Origin: an uncultured Oscillospiraceae bacterium
GTDB taxonomy: Bacteria; Bacillota; Clostridia; Oscillospirales; Oscillospiraceae
Assembly (NCBI GenBank): GCA_944385195.1
Contig: CALWWH010000028.1
Coordinates: 1-15,003 of the forward strand
Reading direction: 5' to 3'
Length of the DNA: 15,003 nt
The position numbers were made by a program, and so were the translations under genes. Positions 1 through 6,386 of this stretch are shown piece after piece. The first letter of the stretch is position 1. Each line of letters begins with the position of its first letter. The notes beneath the pieces are model-generated. The model did no database searches. It saw nothing but the letters and a program-made list of their open reading frames with translations, and was not told the origin of the DNA.

Positions 1-412
1 TTTCCGCGCCACCCAGATAGGCGCCGGCCTCAAAGACAGGGTAGCCCGGATCGGGCAGTAGAACCACATCGCCGCTGTCACAAAGAGCCAGGCCCAGATG
101 ACCAATGCCGTCCTGGGAGCCGTTGACAGAGCAGACCTGCTTCGGTTTGATGCTGACGCCGTATCGCTGGGCATAGTAGCTCACAACAGCTTCCAGCAGC
201 TCGGGACGGTCCAGAAGGGTGTATTTAAAATTGACCGGGTCCATCGCTGCCTCACTGACGGCCTTGGTGATATGCGGCGGGGTTGGAAAATCCGGGGTAC
301 CGACGTAAAGATCATAGGTTTCGCGGCCCTGGGCATGCAGCTCATTGCGCTTTTGCGCCAGATCGGCGAAGATACCAGTCTGGAAATGCTTCAGTCGCTG
401 GGAAACTTCCAT
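1..412 (-). CDS. Class I/II PLP-dependent aminotransferase, LL-diaminopimelate aminotransferase-like (N-terminal part)
   Basis: The first 137 residues are in the window and the rest runs off the left edge. Residues 38-48 hold a GTPDFPTPPHI segment typical of fold-type I aminotransferases. NGSQDG (97-102) matches the glycine/serine segment that binds the PLP phosphate, and DPGYPVF (121-127) is the usual conserved strand. The PLP lysine lies outside the window. The closest family by eye is the DapL/alanine aminotransferase group, which transfers amino groups between 2-oxoacids and amino acids in the cytoplasm. DapL itself makes LL-diaminopimelate for lysine and peptidoglycan. Substrate cannot be settled from this fragment. 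The start at 412 follows an AAGAAG ribosome-binding site, and a strong promoter lies about 40 nt upstream, so the gene is transcribed separately from asp23. Confidence 0.85.
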   Translation of the reverse strand, partial: MEVSQRLKHFQTGIFADLAQKRNELHAQGRETYDLYVGTPDFPTPPHITKAVSEAAMDPVNFKYTLLDRPELLEAVVSYYAQRYGVSIKPKQVCSVNGSQDGIGHLGLALCDSGDVVLLPDPGYPVFEAGAYLGGAE

Positions 413-450
413 GGATAAGACTTCTTTCTGTGTTGGGTTTGATTCAAGAC

Positions 451-479
451 AGTATAACATGAAAGCGGGGTAATTGCAA
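451..479 (-). promoter_or_regulatory. Housekeeping (sigma-A type) promoter for the aminotransferase gene
   Basis: On the minus strand TTGCAA (479-474) is followed after exactly 17 nt by TATACT (456-451). A TG one base upstream of the -10 makes it an extended -10 element. The predicted transcription start is near 444, giving a leader of about 32 nt with the AAGAAG ribosome-binding site. This was read by eye and has no experimental support. Confidence 0.75.
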
Positions 480-498
480 GTTCTGCCTTACTTAGCAG

Positions 499-527
499 AA
501 AAAAAGGGGGGCGCTGCCGCGTCCCCC
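499..527 (-). terminator. Rho-independent terminator after asp23
   Basis: On the minus strand a GGGGG-A-CGC arm pairs with a GCG-C-CCCCC arm around a GGCA loop (506-527), with one A/C mismatch. A run of seven T follows (505-499). It lies 9 nt after the asp23 stop codon, so it ends the asp23 transcript before the aminotransferase promoter. Confidence 0.9.
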
Positions 528-535
528 TGCACTCG

Positions 536-928
536 TTATTTGTCTTTTTTGGGCATGCTGTTTTTTGGCATACTGATAGAGCTGACGTTTATATTGACCG
601 AAGCGACTTGAATGCCGGTGGTAGCTTCGATGGCCTGGGCTACCTTCTGCTGTACTTTAGCGGCGACCTCCGGAATGCGGTAGCCGTGCTCCAGCACGAT
701 ATTGCATTCGATCGAGTAGGAATCCTCAGCGGCGCTGAGCTTTACGCCCTGGGACAGGACCTTCTTACCCAGCAGCTCGGCGATCTCAGCGGATCGGTTC
801 TGGGACAGACCGCAGACGCCCTCGACTTCACAAGCGGCCAGCGCTGCGATGGAGCACACGACCTCGGAGGAGATATTCACAGTCCCGTCAGACTCATAAC
901 GGGTGATATAGTCTTTGTTGTCACTCAT
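536..928 (-). CDS. Asp23/Gls24 family envelope stress response protein
   Basis: The 130-residue protein shows the Asp23/Gls24 pattern: a VNISSEVVCSIAALAACEVEGV segment (residues about 17-38) that starts the domain, a GVKLSA strand, an IVLEHGYRIPEVAAKVQ stretch and a closing TGIQVASVNINV strand. Asp23 proteins in Firmicutes are cytoplasmic or membrane-associated and tied to envelope stress or alkaline shock, but the biochemical role is not known. The C-terminus carries a short duplicated SMPKN/SMPKK tail. The start at 928 follows an AAAGGGGG ribosome-binding site. In many Clostridia an asp23 gene lies just after spoIIIAH. Here a lipoprotein gene separates them, and asp23 has its own promoter and terminator, so it appears monocistronic. 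Confidence 0.92.
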   Translation of the reverse strand: MSDNKDYITRYESDGTVNISSEVVCSIAALAACEVEGVCGLSQNRSAEIAELLGKKVLSQGVKLSAAEDSYSIECNIVLEHGYRIPEVAAKVQQKVAQAIEATTGIQVASVNINVSSISMPKNSMPKKDK

Positions 929-952
929 GGCTCTTGCCCCCTTTGTAAGGCT

Positions 953-981
953 ATTCTACCATTGATTGATGGTTTTTGCAA
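953..981 (-). promoter_or_regulatory. Housekeeping promoter for asp23
   Basis: Minus-strand TTGCAA (981-976) is separated by 17 nt from TAGAAT (958-953). Transcription would start near 946, about 18 nt before the start codon, so the leader is little more than the ribosome-binding site. The spacer contains a short ACCAT/ATGGT inverted repeat. Confidence 0.72.
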
Positions 982-998
982 GGGGCAATCTGCGGGAC

Positions 999-1523
999 TT
1001 ATTCGACGTATTCCCAGTCTACTCCGGCTTCGCGCCAAGCAGTTCGGAGGGCGTCTGGAATGCTTTGATCGTTGTATTGACCTTCGTATCTCCATGCACC
1101 GATTTCCTTTGGATTTTCCTCACCGAGGCAAATGAATTTGTGGTTGTAGAAATGTCTAAAGTTGAAGCTCTTCGTATCACCACTAGTCAGATCAATATCA
1201 ATGCGGAAATAATACGTTGCGTTCACTCCTGAATGTTGAGTATACTCTTCCGCAGCTGCATATTCCGTTAGTTCAATAGCCTGAAAAATGTCCAGAAAAT
1301 TGGAAATCGCAGCAGGGTCATCAATCAAACAGTCTGAATACTTCGGATCTTCAATATATACATTCCCCGGATAGGTGGCTTGGGCATAAAAATGTATACT
1401 TGTTACTTCAGATTCTTTGATACCCAATTCCGTCAGAGGCGTTTTTACTTCCGGGGTGCAGGAGGTGAGAGAGAGGATAAGCGCGATTACAACTACAATC
1501 ACACAGCAAGCGTTTTTCTCCAT
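999..1523 (-). CDS. Putative lipoprotein of unknown function
   Basis: The 174-residue protein starts with a hydrophobic stretch (residues 6-19) ending in a lipobox L-T-S-C with the cysteine at residue 22. It should therefore be exported, lipidated by Lgt and processed by signal peptidase II. The mature part is mildly acidic and rich in Tyr, Asp and Glu. It contains RIDIDLTSGDTKSFNFR and IGAWRYEGQ stretches that suggest a small beta-sheet domain, but I do not recognise a family. The gene is clearly AT-richer than its neighbours, uses many A/T-ending codons, and has only a poor ribosome-binding site (AAGG three bases from the ATG). These traits suggest a horizontally gained or fast-evolving accessory gene. 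It sits between the spoIIIA terminator and the asp23 promoter. Confidence 0.75.
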   Translation of the reverse strand: MEKNACCVIVVVIALILSLTSCTPEVKTPLTELGIKESEVTSIHFYAQATYPGNVYIEDPKYSDCLIDDPAAISNFLDIFQAIELTEYAAAEEYTQHSGVNATYYFRIDIDLTSGDTKSFNFRHFYNHKFICLGEENPKEIGAWRYEGQYNDQSIPDALRTAWREAGVDWEYVE

Positions 1524-1695
1524 TGACCTTAGTTTTTTATACCTAGCAAACTCTTTTCAACGTGGGTATACAGATGGACGTCAAATGAAATCTGTTCATT
1601 GGTATCATCTCCGTGTAAATTTATGACTATATGGTACCGTTTTTGCTTGCAACGCAAATGCTAAATGCCATAATAATTTATGTAATTTTTTTATT

Positions 1696-1751
1696 AAAAA
1701 ACAACGCGCCTACTGCCCGTTTTTTGATGAGCGGTGGGAGCGTTGTTTTTT
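1696..1751 (-). terminator. Bidirectional terminator-like hairpin at the end of the spoIIIA operon
   Basis: An 11-nt inverted repeat, AAAAAACAACG (1696-1706) and CGTTGTTTTTT (1741-1751), has a partly paired GC-rich inner stem. On the minus strand the stem begins 3 nt after the spoIIIAH stop codon and ends in a TTTTTT-AATAAAAAAATT tract. T-runs exist on both sides, so it could work in either direction. It would separate spoIIIAH from the lipoprotein gene. Confidence 0.8.
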
Positions 1752-1754
1752 ATA

Positions 1755-2345
1755 TTATGGAACTTCGACCACGCGGATGTCCGCGAGCTCATATTCGCTC
1801 TGGGTCAGCACGATATCGGCAATGGTCGCCACCTGGGCCTCGTCGAGGCCCTTGCCGCCGGTGCCTACGGCCACGGAGACGCCCTCGTCGCTCATAAAGC
1901 AGACGCAGTCCTCATAGCCCTTGGCGATGACGAGACTCTCGATCTCTGCCTCATCCAAGGAGCGGGTGACCAGCTCATTGAGGGCCGTCGAAGCGGCGGA
2001 GGCTGCGGCATCGTCGGAGCCGGTTTCGTAGGCGATGGTCTCCTGGAGGTCCGCTACAGCGCTGTCGCGGCTGGTCTGGCGGTTCAAGCGAATCTGCGCA
2101 AAATACTCTGCTGAGCTGTTTTCTACGTCTGTCATGGCAACCTGCATGGTCTCGTCGTCAATCTCGCCGATGACCAGGGCCGCGTCATCCATCACCAGGT
2201 CCTGATTGAGCACTTCCGTCAGATCCACGGTATTTGCGTCCCGCTGATAGGCCCAGTTGAGATAGATTCCCACGCAGACGAAAAGCAGCACGGTTGCCAC
2301 TACCGCATTGCGCTTCCAGAGTTTGTTTGTCATCACGTTTTTCAT
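1755..2345 (-). CDS. spoIIIAH: Stage III sporulation protein SpoIIIAH
   Basis: This 196-residue protein is the last gene product of the spoIIIA operon. It has one N-terminal membrane segment (about residues 13-31, after KLWKRN) and an extracytoplasmic domain. That domain carries the family's linker with acidic and Gln residues (EYFAQIRLNRQTSRD), then a YscJ-like ring-building domain containing SLVIAKGYEDCVCFMSDEGV and a closing DIRVVEV strand. In known sporulators SpoIIIAH sits in the mother-cell membrane and binds SpoIIQ from the forespore across the intermembrane space. Its ATG overlaps the spoIIIAG stop (ATGA), with AAGGAAGG as ribosome-binding site, so translation is coupled. Length is a little below the usual 200-220. 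Confidence 0.95.
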   Translation of the reverse strand: MKNVMTNKLWKRNAVVATVLLFVCVGIYLNWAYQRDANTVDLTEVLNQDLVMDDAALVIGEIDDETMQVAMTDVENSSAEYFAQIRLNRQTSRDSAVADLQETIAYETGSDDAAASAASTALNELVTRSLDEAEIESLVIAKGYEDCVCFMSDEGVSVAVGTGGKGLDEAQVATIADIVLTQSEYELADIRVVEVP

Positions 2346-2812
2346 GACTGTCCCTTCCTTTTTACCACTGCAATTTTATCACTGCTCAGCCCGGTCAATG
2401 CGCTCACCGCCCGCGTCAGTTCCAGACGCAGCTGTGCGCTGTCCGCGCCATCGCAGACGACAACGACCCCTTGCCATACCGGTCCGATTTCGCCCACCGG
2501 CACTGCCTCGCCGGAGGCCAGGACGGTGTCGGTACGCACTTCGCCGGTGGACAACTCGCTGCTGTCGGTCTGGTAGATCGTCCGAGGACCCTCAGACCAG
2601 GTGAGCAGACAATGGACCTCTCCAGCGCCGGCAACTTGACATAAAACCGACTCCAACTGCTCGCAGAGTTCGGATTCCCCTGGTCTTACATCCGCAACTT
2701 CCGCCTTCGGAGCACTATCAGGCCAGAGCATCAGCGCCACACCCAGCAGGAGCACCAGGGCTGCGTATTTGTACTTCCCCAGTTTCTCCCAGAGGCCTCT
2801 CACTCGTTCCAT
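2342..2812 (-). CDS. spoIIIAG: Stage III sporulation protein SpoIIIAG (compact form)
   Basis: SpoIIIAG forms a large ring in the intermembrane space of the mother cell-forespore channel. Here the protein has 156 residues: a short cytoplasmic start, one membrane segment (about 16-32, YAALVLLLGVALMLWP), then a ring-building domain with LCEQLESVLCQVAGAGEV and, further on, VWQGVVVVCDGAD and LTGLSSDKIAVVKR. It is much shorter than the roughly 229 residues of the Bacillus subtilis protein. The missing length falls in the middle insertion between the ring-motif halves. The outer domain holds four cysteines. I start it at 2812, where GAGGAGGA gives a good ribosome-binding site. It overlaps the end of spoIIIAF by 13 nt. 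Confidence 0.92.
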   Translation of the reverse strand: MERVRGLWEKLGKYKYAALVLLLGVALMLWPDSAPKAEVADVRPGESELCEQLESVLCQVAGAGEVHCLLTWSEGPRTIYQTDSSELSTGEVRTDTVLASGEAVPVGEIGPVWQGVVVVCDGADSAQLRLELTRAVSALTGLSSDKIAVVKRKGQS

Positions 2813-3261
2813 GTCACGTCCTCCTCGGCGATGGCCAGTTCTTCGCGGAGCCACCGATTGATTTGCTGCCGCTGCGCTGTCGTACTGCGTCCGGTCAAAG
2901 CCACCGCTGCCGGATAGGGATAGCGCTCTCCCATGACAACGGTCACCTCTACGGACAGGTGCAGGCCCATATCCTGGGCTTTGTCCAATATATACGCTTC
3001 CGTTTGCGCGGATATGCCCTCCATCAGCGCTGCTTGAGACTCAATTTCTGCGTTTTTGGCCACATTTTCTGCCAGATATCGACTCTCGGCCCAAATTTCG
3101 GACAGCTCCGACAGATTAAAGTCCACCACGGGGCTCAGCAGGACCAGCAGCAGGACCAATCCCGTGGTCAGCCGCAGGACGGGACGATCTTCTCCGGCTG
3201 CTGTGCTGCACACCACACCCAGCAGTGCCGCTGCGCACAGGCCCAACAGCCACGCTCTCAT
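2800..3261 (-). CDS. spoIIIAF: Stage III sporulation protein SpoIIIAF
   Basis: The 153-residue protein begins with two membrane segments (about residues 4-20 and 30-47; the second is GLVLLLVLLSPVV). After them comes a segment rich in Glu and Ala (ESRYLAENVAKNAEIESQ) and a small alpha/beta domain with VEVTVVMG. That layout matches SpoIIIAF, a mother-cell membrane component of the SpoIIIA channel whose outer domain resembles the ring-building folds of AG and AH. The start at 3261 overlaps the spoIIIAE stop as ATGA. A longer open frame upstream only reads across spoIIIAE in another frame and was not used. Confidence 0.93.
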   Translation of the reverse strand: MRAWLLGLCAAALLGVVCSTAAGEDRPVLRLTTGLVLLLVLLSPVVDFNLSELSEIWAESRYLAENVAKNAEIESQAALMEGISAQTEAYILDKAQDMGLHLSVEVTVVMGERYPYPAAVALTGRSTTAQRQQINRWLREELAIAEEDVTWNE

Positions 3262-4247
3262 GGGCCCACCATCCGCAGGGCACAAACGCAGCTGAAGACG
3301 GTCAGCAGCAGGGCCACTGCCGTCATGGCCAGCACCATACCCATGGCGGTGCTCAGCGCGTCGATGGCCTTGGTGACGTTCTGCGTGTCTACCACGCCTG
3401 CCAGCGCCGCTGCCAGTTTCAGCGTCAGATAGCGCAGCCCAATCCGGGCGAAGGGGATGGCACAGATGGCGATGGCCGCCAACAGGCCAAAAATGCCCAC
3501 GCCATTTTTGACCAGGCCGGCTGTCACGAGCACCGTCTCCGAGGCGTCGGAGATGATGGAGCCCACTACTGGCACCGCTGTGGAGACTGCCAGCTTTACC
3601 GCCTTGACAGCGCTGCTGTCGGCACTGCCGCTGACGATGCCGGTGATGGATAAGTAAGCCACAAAGGCGGTGGAAAGCAGCTTCAGCGCTGTGGAGATGA
3701 ACCACTTCAATAGATCTGCCACCCGTTTGAGCGTGTCGTTGCCCAGAGCTGCCCCTGCGGCGGCGGCACTGAGGTAGGCATAGACCAGAGGCAGCAGCAG
3801 ATCAGTCACCAGGCGCAGCAGCAGGTTGAGAAAGAACGCAGAACCTGCATAGAGGGCTGTCCCCGACGTGACACCGCCGGTGGAGGCCATCGCCGCTGCT
3901 AGGGCAGCCAGCAGTGCTCCTGAGAAGCTGTGCAGCTCTGTCAGCGTCTCGGCGCCAAGGGCGAAACTGCCGGTTAGGGCATCGGTGCATAGCCCCACAA
4001 TAGCGACAACACCCGTCATGCGCAGCAGCGTTCCGCTGCCGAATCCTACGCTGTGTACCAGCGCAATGAGCAGGACGATCAGCAGCAGAGTCCCCGCCAG
4101 GCGGAGACTCTCCGGCACATGGGCGGTCAATGTTTCGCAGACCGTTTCCCAGATACGCGCCAAACCGCCGGACAGGTCCGCAGAACTCTCGTTATATCCG
4201 GACAGTACTTGCTGTGCGCTGGACGGCAATGCGTCGGATAGTGGCAT
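3258..4247 (-). CDS. spoIIIAE: Stage III sporulation protein SpoIIIAE (no visible signal peptide)
   Basis: SpoIIIAE is the large polytopic membrane component of the SpoIIIA channel. From 4247 the protein has 329 residues with about seven or eight membrane segments, beginning at residue 47 or so (RLAGTLLLIVLLIALVHSV). The Gly/Ser-rich middle (SITGIVSGSADSSAVKAVKLAVSTAVPVVG, here read in parts) is the family's conserved core. B. subtilis SpoIIIAE is near 400 residues and starts with a signal peptide. Here residues 1-10, MPLSDALPSS, look like the start of the mature chain. I chose 4247 because AAAGGAGG lies 9 nt upstream. An alternative ATG at 4298 adds 17 polar residues and has no clear ribosome-binding site. 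A 101-nt gap separates it from spoIIIAD, unlike all other junctions in the operon. Confidence 0.88.
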   Translation of the reverse strand: MPLSDALPSSAQQVLSGYNESSADLSGGLARIWETVCETLTAHVPESLRLAGTLLLIVLLIALVHSVGFGSGTLLRMTGVVAIVGLCTDALTGSFALGAETLTELHSFSGALLAALAAAMASTGGVTSGTALYAGSAFFLNLLLRLVTDLLLPLVYAYLSAAAAGAALGNDTLKRVADLLKWFISTALKLLSTAFVAYLSITGIVSGSADSSAVKAVKLAVSTAVPVVGSIISDASETVLVTAGLVKNGVGIFGLLAAIAICAIPFARIGLRYLTLKLAAALAGVVDTQNVTKAIDALSTAMGMVLAMTAVALLLTVFSCVCALRMVGP

Positions 4248-4348
4248 GGCCTCGGGCCTCCTTTGGTAATAGATATTGTGTGCTTCCCGCGCATTCATGC
4301 GCCTGCGGACGACGGATGGGGCAGAAAGGCCGTTTGGGTGAGGAATTC

Positions 4349-4720
4349 TCAGCTTACCAGTGCCACCACGGCTCGAAGCAGCGGGAGTGCCGCATACAGC
4401 CCCAGCACATCCCCTCCGCGCAGGATGATCTCTGCCAGGGTCTTCTGCTCTGCGCCCACGCAGAGCTGTGCGCCAAGGCGGCAGACCAGAGTGATACCCA
4501 AAACCTTCCACACAGGCTCCAACAGCGTCGATTCGAGGCCCGTCAGAGCCTGTAATTCCTCTGCAAAGCTCAGAACCGGACGCAGAAATTCCACTACTAA
4601 GTTCATTACAACTAGCCCTGCCGCCAAAGGCAGCAGGATGGAGAATTCTTTCCCTGGAATCAGGCGGGTCAGCAGGGCGGCGACCACCGCCAGAGCTGCC
4701 AGCTGCACTACCTCGGCCAT
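4349..4720 (-). CDS. spoIIIAD: Stage III sporulation protein SpoIIIAD
   Basis: This 123-residue protein is almost entirely hydrophobic, with membrane segments near residues 4-20, 26-46 and 68-88 and a C-terminal one. It contains the VWKVLGITLVCRLGAQLCVGAEQKTLAEIILRGGDVLGLYAALPLL region (given here only as a landmark from about residue 69) typical of SpoIIIAD, which is related to the smaller SpoIIIAC. Both are inner parts of the mother-cell channel complex. The usual length is near 130. The ATG shares one base with the spoIIIAC stop (TGATG), and no strong ribosome-binding site precedes it, so translation is probably coupled. Confidence 0.93.
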   Translation of the reverse strand: MAEVVQLAALAVVAALLTRLIPGKEFSILLPLAAGLVVMNLVVEFLRPVLSFAEELQALTGLESTLLEPVWKVLGITLVCRLGAQLCVGAEQKTLAEIILRGGDVLGLYAALPLLRAVVALVS

Positions 4721-4914
4721 CAGAAGCCGAAGAGCTGCTTGACCAGCTCGAACAGTGCTGCGATTTTTTCTACGAGCATCATCAGCACCACCACCAGGCC
4801 TGCCAGAGTTGTCATGGTGGCCTGTTCCTCCCGTCCTGAGCGGACTAGGACCTGGTTGAGGATGGACACAATGATCCCTACGGCTGCAATTTTGAAGATC
4901 AGGTCGATCTCCAT
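4720..4914 (-). CDS. spoIIIAC: Stage III sporulation protein SpoIIIAC
   Basis: The 64-residue protein has two membrane segments (about residues 5-23 and 36-54). Its pattern IFKIAAVGIIVSILNQVL followed by a polar turn and MTTLAGLVVVLMMLV matches SpoIIIAC, which is normally 65-68 residues. It is a mother-cell membrane component of the channel and resembles the N-terminal half of SpoIIIAD. The start at 4914 comes 4 nt after the spoIIIAB stop. The gene is too short for many automatic length cut-offs, and a longer overlapping frame (4720-5115) is only a read-through of spoIIIAB in the wrong frame. Confidence 0.93.
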   Translation of the reverse strand: MEIDLIFKIAAVGIIVSILNQVLVRSGREEQATMTTLAGLVVVLMMLVEKIAALFELVKQLFGF

Positions 4915-4918
4915 GGGC

Positions 4919-5422
4919 TTACACCAGGACGATGGCCAGTGCCAGACCGGTGCAGAGTCCCAGGGCGCCCCAGCCCCGGCCTTCGCCGAGGACACGTTTG
5001 CTGCAGTGCAGCGCCTCCTGCTGCAGCCGGGATTGCGCGCTGTCCAGCATCCGCAGCTGACTGTCCAGGTCGTAGCAGCCCAAGGCAGTGCCCAACTCCA
5101 GCAGAATGGCCGCATCCCTGTCCGGTAGACGCAGCATTGGCAGGGCCCGCCGGATCAATGTCAGCGGCGCAGCCATCGGCTCTCGCAGCATTGACTCTGC
5201 TACCTGCCCGAAGAAGGAAGCCACAATCCCCCCCGATGCTCGCGCCACAGAGGCAAATAGCTCCGGCAGTGGCGCGAGACTGCTTCGCAGCTCCGCCCGC
5301 AACAGTTCCATTGCCAGCGCCAGCGATTCCAATATGCGCTCTCGTGCCCGCAGCCGCCACACCGGGGCTGCGCCGGTCCATCCTGCGGCTAAAATGATTA
5401 GCAGTCCACCAAACAGCTTCAT
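4919..5422 (-). CDS. spoIIIAB: Stage III sporulation protein SpoIIIAB
   Basis: The 167-residue protein has an N-terminal membrane segment (LFGGLLIILAAGWTGAA, residues 3-19), a long helical region with RERILESLALAMELLRAELR, and a C-terminal membrane segment (about 151-167). This fits SpoIIIAB, near 170 residues in other sporulators and structurally related to type II secretion GspF-like proteins; it is thought to sit next to the SpoIIIAA ATPase. The ATG at 5422 overlaps the spoIIIAA stop as ATGA and has GGAG 8 nt upstream. A longer open frame from 5506 would add 28 residues inside spoIIIAA and was rejected. Confidence 0.94.
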   Translation of the reverse strand: MKLFGGLLIILAAGWTGAAPVWRLRARERILESLALAMELLRAELRSSLAPLPELFASVARASGGIVASFFGQVAESMLREPMAAPLTLIRRALPMLRLPDRDAAILLELGTALGCYDLDSQLRMLDSAQSRLQQEALHCSKRVLGEGRGWGALGLCTGLALAIVLV

Positions 5423-6225
5423 TCCCATCGCTCCATTCGTATGTGATCTCGTTGGATAAACGCAAGATTTTGAAAGATATTGCCCAGCTCCTGGTGCCTG
5501 GAACACAGATCCTGCCGGCTGCTGGCGTGCATTGTCGCCAGCAGGAGGACCCCATGGTTTGTGGCCTGATGCAGCGCAAGGTACTCGGCTTCTGAAACGA
5601 TCTCATCCATTGCCAGCACGGTCGGCGACATGACCCGCAGCAGCAATTCCAGCGCTTCACCACGAGGTCCACCGGTTAAAACATCCGTCCGCGGACCCAG
5701 GTCAAAGCCCGGCAGTCCATCCTGTACTGCGGCGATCTCACCCCGCTCGTCGGCGACGCCGACCCGATGGCCGCGCTCAGAGCAAAGGCGAATCAGGTCG
5801 CGTAAGACAGTGGTTTTTCCGCACCCGGGCGGACCGACCAGAAGGGTATTCTTCAGCGGACTGGAGCGCAAAATGGGATCTGCAACGCCGCGTACCTCCC
5901 GGGCGATTCGCAGATTCAGGGCAGACAGCTGGCGAAAATGGGCAATGTGACCGTCCTTGACCACGGCGCTGCCGCAAAACCCCAGGCGGTGCCCTCCGGG
6001 GAGGGAGAGATAGCCATCACCCAGCGCTGCAAAGCTGCTATGACCGGAGGCGGCGCCGACAATCTGATCTAACGTCGCTCTGGTCACGATGGACGCGCTC
6101 AGGGGGTGTTCCCGCCCGGCGATGACCACGCCCGGCGTCCGTCCGACCCGCAGGCGCAGCTCTTCTGCCTCTGGTGTCAGTGCGTTCCACAATTCCGGCG
6201 GCAGGATTCTGCGGATGTGCTGCAT
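5419..6225 (-). CDS. spoIIIAA: Stage III sporulation protein SpoIIIAA, secretion-type ATPase
   Basis: SpoIIIAA is the cytoplasmic ATPase at the mother-cell side of the channel, related to type II/IV secretion ATPases. The 268-residue protein starts with MQHIRRILPPELW, carries ELRLRVGRTPGVV (about residues 22-34), a Walker A GPPGCGKTT at 131-139 and a Walker B VLAMDEI at 203-209, then the conserved TMHASS segment. I start at 6225, where GGGAGGGG lies 8 nt upstream. An ATG six bases earlier would lie directly against that ribosome-binding site. The frame stays open to 6357, but the sigma-E-like promoter lies inside that extension, so a longer start is unlikely. First gene of the operon. B. subtilis SpoIIIAA is about 307 residues, so this one is on the short side. 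Confidence 0.95.
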   Translation of the reverse strand: MQHIRRILPPELWNALTPEAEELRLRVGRTPGVVIAGREHPLSASIVTRATLDQIVGAASGHSSFAALGDGYLSLPGGHRLGFCGSAVVKDGHIAHFRQLSALNLRIAREVRGVADPILRSSPLKNTLLVGPPGCGKTTVLRDLIRLCSERGHRVGVADERGEIAAVQDGLPGFDLGPRTDVLTGGPRGEALELLLRVMSPTVLAMDEIVSEAEYLALHQATNHGVLLLATMHASSRQDLCSRHQELGNIFQNLAFIQRDHIRMERWE

Positions 6226-6245
6226 GTCCATCCCCTCCCATGGCA

Positions 6246-6275
6246 AGTCTATGTGCGGCGCGGACGGGCTATGAC
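6246..6275 (-). promoter_or_regulatory. Sigma-E-type promoter of the spoIIIA operon
   Basis: On the minus strand GTCATAGC (6275-6268) is followed after 14 nt by CATAGACT (6253-6246). The B. subtilis sigma-E consensus is close to GTCATATT, 14 nt, CATACANT, so both boxes and the spacer fit. Sigma-E is the mother-cell sigma factor that drives spoIIIA in known sporulators. The predicted transcription start near 6240 leaves a leader of only about 15 nt, almost all of it the GGGAGGGG ribosome-binding site. Confidence 0.65.
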
Positions 6276-6314
6276 CGCAAAGCTGTCTCGATTTTTTGAG
6301 CAGGATGTCCCAAA

Positions 6315-6349
6315 TTGACCTATGAATTTCGGGAGGTTTCGTGTATACT
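6315..6349 (+). promoter_or_regulatory. Possible promoter elements for the TIM-barrel gene
   Basis: A good -10 box, TATACT (6344-6349), lies 37 nt before the start codon. The only good -35-like box, TTGACC (6315-6320), is 23 nt away, too far for a standard sigma-A promoter. The -10 box may work with a weak -35 or an activator. Tentative. Confidence 0.3.
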
Positions 6350-6386
6350 GGTTTCATTGATTTGAAATTAGAAGGGAGTTATTTTC

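Noticed and set aside
4247..4298. ATG at 4298 as the SpoIIIAE start
   Set aside because: It adds 17 polar residues with no signal-peptide character and lacks a clear ribosome-binding site, while the 4247 ATG has AAAGGAGG at 9 nt. It remains possible.
6315..6349. TTGACC/TATACT as a normal sigma-A promoter
   Set aside because: The spacer is 23 nt, well outside 16-18. It is kept only as a tentative feature.
6226..6357. Longer SpoIIIAA start at 6357
   Set aside because: The extension would contain the sigma-E-like promoter and overlap the TIM-barrel promoter region. GGGAGGGG eight bases before 6225 gives a better start.
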